7,736 nucleotides of DNA, from NCBI GenBank assembly GCA_900556575.1, contig USPO01000066.1, forward strand, positions 1 to 7,736, written 5' to 3'. The position numbers and the translations under genes were made by a program. The notes beneath the pieces were generated by a model that saw only the letters and a program-made list of their open reading frames with translations, made no database searches and was not told the DNA's origin. Every line of letters starts with the position of its first letter. The first letter of the stretch is position 1. Source of the DNA: an uncultured Eubacteriales bacterium (lineage in GTDB: Bacteria > Bacillota > Clostridia > UBA1381). Positions 5,297-7,736 of the stretch are shown here, piece after piece.

Positions 5297-7225
5297 TTAT
5301 ATATCCAAATTAGTTACATACTTCGCATTTTCCTCAATAAAGTTACGTCTCGGCTCTACCTTATCACCCATTAATATGGTAAATAATCTGTCAGCTTCAA
5401 TCGCATCTTCTAAATCAACCTTAAGCATTGTACGCTTTTCCGGATCCATTGTTGTTTCCTTAAGCTCCGCCGGATCCATCTCTCCAAGACCTTTATAACG
5501 CTGTACCTTGCAGCCCGGTCCCATTTCCTTTATGAGCATATCTCTTTCATCCTCATCGAACGCAAATTTTTCAACAAGGTTTTTATTTTTGCCCTTGAAT
5601 ACCTTAAACAGCGGCGGCTGTGCAAGATATACATGACCTTCGTCAATCAAAGGACGCATATAACGGAAGAAGAAAGTGAGCAATAATGTTCTGATATGCG
5701 AGCCGTCAACATCGGCATCAGCCATAATTATTACTTTTCCGTATTTAAGCTTGGATGTATCAAACTCATCTCCGATTCCGGCACCCAATGCCTGAATTAT
5801 CGGAAGAAGCTTTTCATTTGAATAAACCTTATCTATTCTCGATTTCTCTACATTAAGCATTTTTCCCCATAGAGGAAGAATAGCCTGAAAACGTCTGTTA
5901 CGGCCCTGTGCCGCACTTCCGCCCGCACTATCACCCTCTACGATGAAGATCTCCGCATAATCTGCACCCTCATCTGTACAAGGCTTCAGTTTGCCCAAAA
6001 GCGAAGAATTATTTGCAGCACTGTTCTTTCTTGAATTTTCTCGTGCTGCCTTTGCTGCCTCTCTTGCTCTCGATGCCGCAAGTGTTTTTTCAATAATTAC
6101 CTTTGCAATCTTCGGATTTTCCTCAAGAAATGCCGAGAATTTATTGTTTAAAGCATTTTCAACAAGAGTTCTTGCAGCACTATTTCCAAGTTTAGCTTTC
6201 GTCTGTCCCTCAAACTGTGCTTCCATTACCTTTACACTGATAACGGTTGTTAATCCCTCTCTTGTGTCATCACCGGTAAGGTTTGAGTCCTTTTCTTTCA
6301 GGAAATTATACTTTCGTGCATAATCATTTATAACCCTTGTCATACCGGATTTAAAGCCGGTTTCATGTGTACCGCCGTCCGGAGTATGAATATTATTTGC
6401 AAATGAATACAATACCTCATTATAAGATGTCGTATACTGCATAGCAATCTCAACCATCATATCCTCTCTTGATGCCTCTATATATATAATATCATCATGA
6501 AGCGGGTCTTTGTTTTTATTTAGATAAGTTACAAATTCTTTTATTCCGCCTTCTGCATAAAGAGTTACCGGCTTAGGCTCTTCTTCTCTGTAATCCGTAA
6601 GTATAATCTTAATTCCCTTATTAAGAAATGCCTGCTCACGAAGTCTGTCAAGCAGAGTTTTGTAATCAAATACAAGAACCTCAAATATTTCCGGATCCGG
6701 CTTAAAGGTTATTTTTGTACCTGTTTTTTCTGTATCACCTATAATTTTTAATTTACAAGTAGGTGTTCCTCTTTCATAACTCTGATAATACACGTGTTCA
6801 CCATTGGAAACCTCTACTTCAAGCTTTTCCGAAAGTGCATTTACTACTGATGAACCAACACCGTGGAGACCGCCCGATACCTTATATCCACCGCCTCCGA
6901 ACTTTCCTCCGGCATGAAGTACGGTAAGCACCACCTCAACTGTCGGTATACCCTGCTGCGGATGTATACCGACCGGAATACCTCGTCCGTTATCGGTTAC
7001 GGTAATACTGTTATCCGGATTAATATCAACCTTTATTTCTGTACAATATCCGGCAAGTGCCTCATCTATCGAGTTATCAACAATTTCATAAACAAGATGG
7101 TGTAAACCTGCCGCAGATGTAGAACCAATATACATACCCGGACGCTTTCTTACAGCTTCGAGTCCCTCTAAAACCTGTATTTGGTTTTCATCATATTTAA
7201 CCTCTACCTTTTCTAACTCATTCAT
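5297..7225 (-). CDS. gyrB: DNA gyrase subunit B
   Basis: The ATPase subunit of gyrase, 642 residues, the normal Gram-positive GyrB length. With GyrA it introduces negative supercoils using ATP. The GHKL ATPase domain (about 10-225) has E47 and N51 in EIVDNSIDEA, DNGRG at 78-82 and the GGLHGVG lid at 118-124. The transducer domain carries Q341-T342-K343. The TOPRIM domain (about 425-540) has E430-G431-D432 and D503/D505/D507 (DADVDG). The C-terminal QRYKGLGEM (575-583) and VEPRRNFIEENA end are typical of GyrB rather than ParE, and the recF-remB context agrees. Odd points: the TOPRIM entry reads LLGKLKPC where LPGKLADC is usual, and W453 replaces the Arg/Lys of PLRGK. The start at 7225 has an in-frame TAA directly upstream; its AGGAG lies 13 nt away and touches the remB stop. 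No gyrA follows; a terminator does. Confidence 0.97.
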   Translation of the reverse strand: MNELEKVEVKYDENQIQVLEGLEAVRKRPGMYIGSTSAAGLHHLVYEIVDNSIDEALAGYCTEIKVDINPDNSITVTDNGRGIPVGIHPQQGIPTVEVVLTVLHAGGKFGGGGYKVSGGLHGVGSSVVNALSEKLEVEVSNGEHVYYQSYERGTPTCKLKIIGDTEKTGTKITFKPDPEIFEVLVFDYKTLLDRLREQAFLNKGIKIILTDYREEEPKPVTLYAEGGIKEFVTYLNKNKDPLHDDIIYIEASREDMMVEIAMQYTTSYNEVLYSFANNIHTPDGGTHETGFKSGMTRVINDYARKYNFLKEKDSNLTGDDTREGLTTVISVKVMEAQFEGQTKAKLGNSAARTLVENALNNKFSAFLEENPKIAKVIIEKTLAASRAREAAKAARENSRKNSAANNSSLLGKLKPCTDEGADYAEIFIVEGDSAGGSAAQGRNRRFQAILPLWGKMLNVEKSRIDKVYSNEKLLPIIQALGAGIGDEFDTSKLKYGKVIIMADADVDGSHIRTLLLTFFFRYMRPLIDEGHVYLAQPPLFKVFKGKNKNLVEKFAFDEDERDMLIKEMGPGCKVQRYKGLGEMDPAELKETTMDPEKRTMLKVDLEDAIEADRLFTILMGDKVEPRRNFIEENAKYVTNLDI

Positions 7226-7238
7226 TTAAATACAAATT

Positions 7239-7245
7239 CTCCTTT
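7239..7245 (-). promoter_or_regulatory. Ribosome binding site of gyrB, overlapping the remB stop codon
   Basis: AAAGGAG on the minus strand overlaps the end of the remB TAA (7244-7246). It lies 13 nt from the gyrB ATG, longer than usual. An in-frame TAA immediately before the ATG excludes a start closer to the site. Translation of gyrB is probably coupled to that of remB. Confidence 0.6.
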
Positions 7246-7507
7246 ACAGTGCTATATTCCTCTTCTTTGCACGGCTGCCCAATACTTTTGGTGACAGCGA
7301 GGAAAGATAGATTTTCCCATTATTTTCTTTACCTGTTACAATAAAGGAGACAGGCAGCTCCTCCGTGGAATTTACAATCTTGCCGTTTGCCTGAGCATTA
7401 GGCAGAAAATCTCTGCCTCTCATTGACACAGTTGTATTATCCATATCAAAAATCCCAATTATATTTTTTGAATTTAATATTAAATTATTTCCTGCGTGTA
7501 TATACAT
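7244..7507 (-). CDS. remB: RemB-like extracellular matrix regulator (DUF370, YaaB family)
   Basis: An 87-residue protein with the DUF370 start: MYIHAGNNLILNSKNIIGIFDMDNTT, close to MYIHxGxNxxVxxxxIVxIxD in Bacillus YaaB/RemB. RemA/RemB proteins are small DNA-binding regulators of biofilm matrix genes in Bacillus subtilis, and yaaB lies between recF and gyrB there, exactly as here. The rest (VSFIVTGKENNGKIYLSSLSPKVLGSRAKKR) has the beta-strand pattern and basic tail of the longer RemB form. The start is supported by GAGGGAAGG at 7512-7520 region, directly before the ATG. It lies 14 nt after recF and 18 nt before gyrB, so all three should be cotranscribed. The role in this organism is inferred from family and synteny. 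Confidence 0.85.
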   Translation of the reverse strand: MYIHAGNNLILNSKNIIGIFDMDNTTVSMRGRDFLPNAQANGKIVNSTEELPVSFIVTGKENNGKIYLSSLSPKVLGSRAKKRNIAL

Positions 7508-7521
7508 CTTACCTTCCCTCT

Positions 7522-7736
7522 CTACTCCGCAACCATACCGCCGCTTATCCTAAACAGCTTTGTTTCTGCCGTACTTTCCGAAAGGTCGGTATCTGTCGAT
7601 GTTATAAGCACCTGCTTATTCCTTATCTTCTGAGATAAATATGTTCTTCGGTTAATATCCAGTTCACTCATTATATCGTCAAGCAGCAGCACAGGATATT
7701 CATCTCTTACAGATTGAATATAGTCCGCCTGTGCTA
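7522..7736 (-). CDS. recF: DNA replication and repair protein RecF, C-terminal part
   Basis: The last 70 residues plus stop are inside the window; the gene enters from the right edge. RecF is an SMC-like ATPase that, with RecO and RecR, loads RecA at single-strand gaps. The visible part has the Walker B strand and D-loop PVLLLDDIMSELDINRRTYL, then QVLITSTDTD and a C-terminal KLFRISGGMVAE, the standard RecF ending. Walker A and the signature motif lie outside the window. It is the first visible gene of the minus-strand recF-remB-gyrB operon; the operon promoter is outside the window. Confidence 0.95.
   Translation of the reverse strand, partial: AQADYIQSVRDEYPVLLLDDIMSELDINRRTYLSQKIRNKQVLITSTDTDLSESTAETKLFRISGGMVAE

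Noticed and set aside
5991..6323. 110-codon plus-strand ORF inside gyrB
   Set aside because: Antisense shadow of the gyrB reading frame, with no ribosome binding site or family resemblance.

Overview
The window is AT-rich chromosomal DNA from a low-GC Gram-positive bacterium. A Clostridia member, probably Lachnospiraceae, is the best guess. This rests on strong AGGAG-type ribosome binding sites, a proofreading-dead Pol I, a membrane-anchored Deg/HtrA protease, and the recF-remB-gyrB gene order known from the Firmicutes origin region. The genus cannot be fixed from the sequence alone. I see no mobile element, CRISPR array, tRNA or rRNA.

Layout, left to right. (1) Minus strand, 1-2853: polA, followed after 24 nt by the start of a metal-binding ABC-transporter lipoprotein that runs off the left edge. 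(2) 2854-3720: an 867-nt AT-rich divergent intergenic region. It is unusually rich in promoter-like sequences and inverted repeats. It holds a good promoter for polA on the minus strand, and on the plus strand a textbook sigma-A promoter about 390 nt before htrA, an extended -10 close to htrA, and a possible short non-coding transcription unit. (3) Plus strand, 3721-4953: htrA, a one-gene unit. (4) 4954-5296: a convergent gap with three consecutive hairpins behind htrA, a short coding-like remnant on the minus strand, and the gyrB terminator. (5) Minus strand, 5297-7736: the tail of recF, then remB and gyrB, tightly spaced as one operon that ends in a clear terminator. gyrA, the usual next gene, is absent.

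Functionally, the right half is the replication/repair and biofilm-regulator cluster associated with oriC (RecF gap repair, RemB, GyrB supercoiling). The left half holds the Okazaki-fragment and repair polymerase, apparently cotranscribed with a metal-uptake lipoprotein. HtrA is an extracytoplasmic quality-control protease lying between them. All protein-coding genes here belong to well-known families. The least explained DNA is the polA/htrA intergenic region and the gyrB/htrA junction, and most findings concern those two places.
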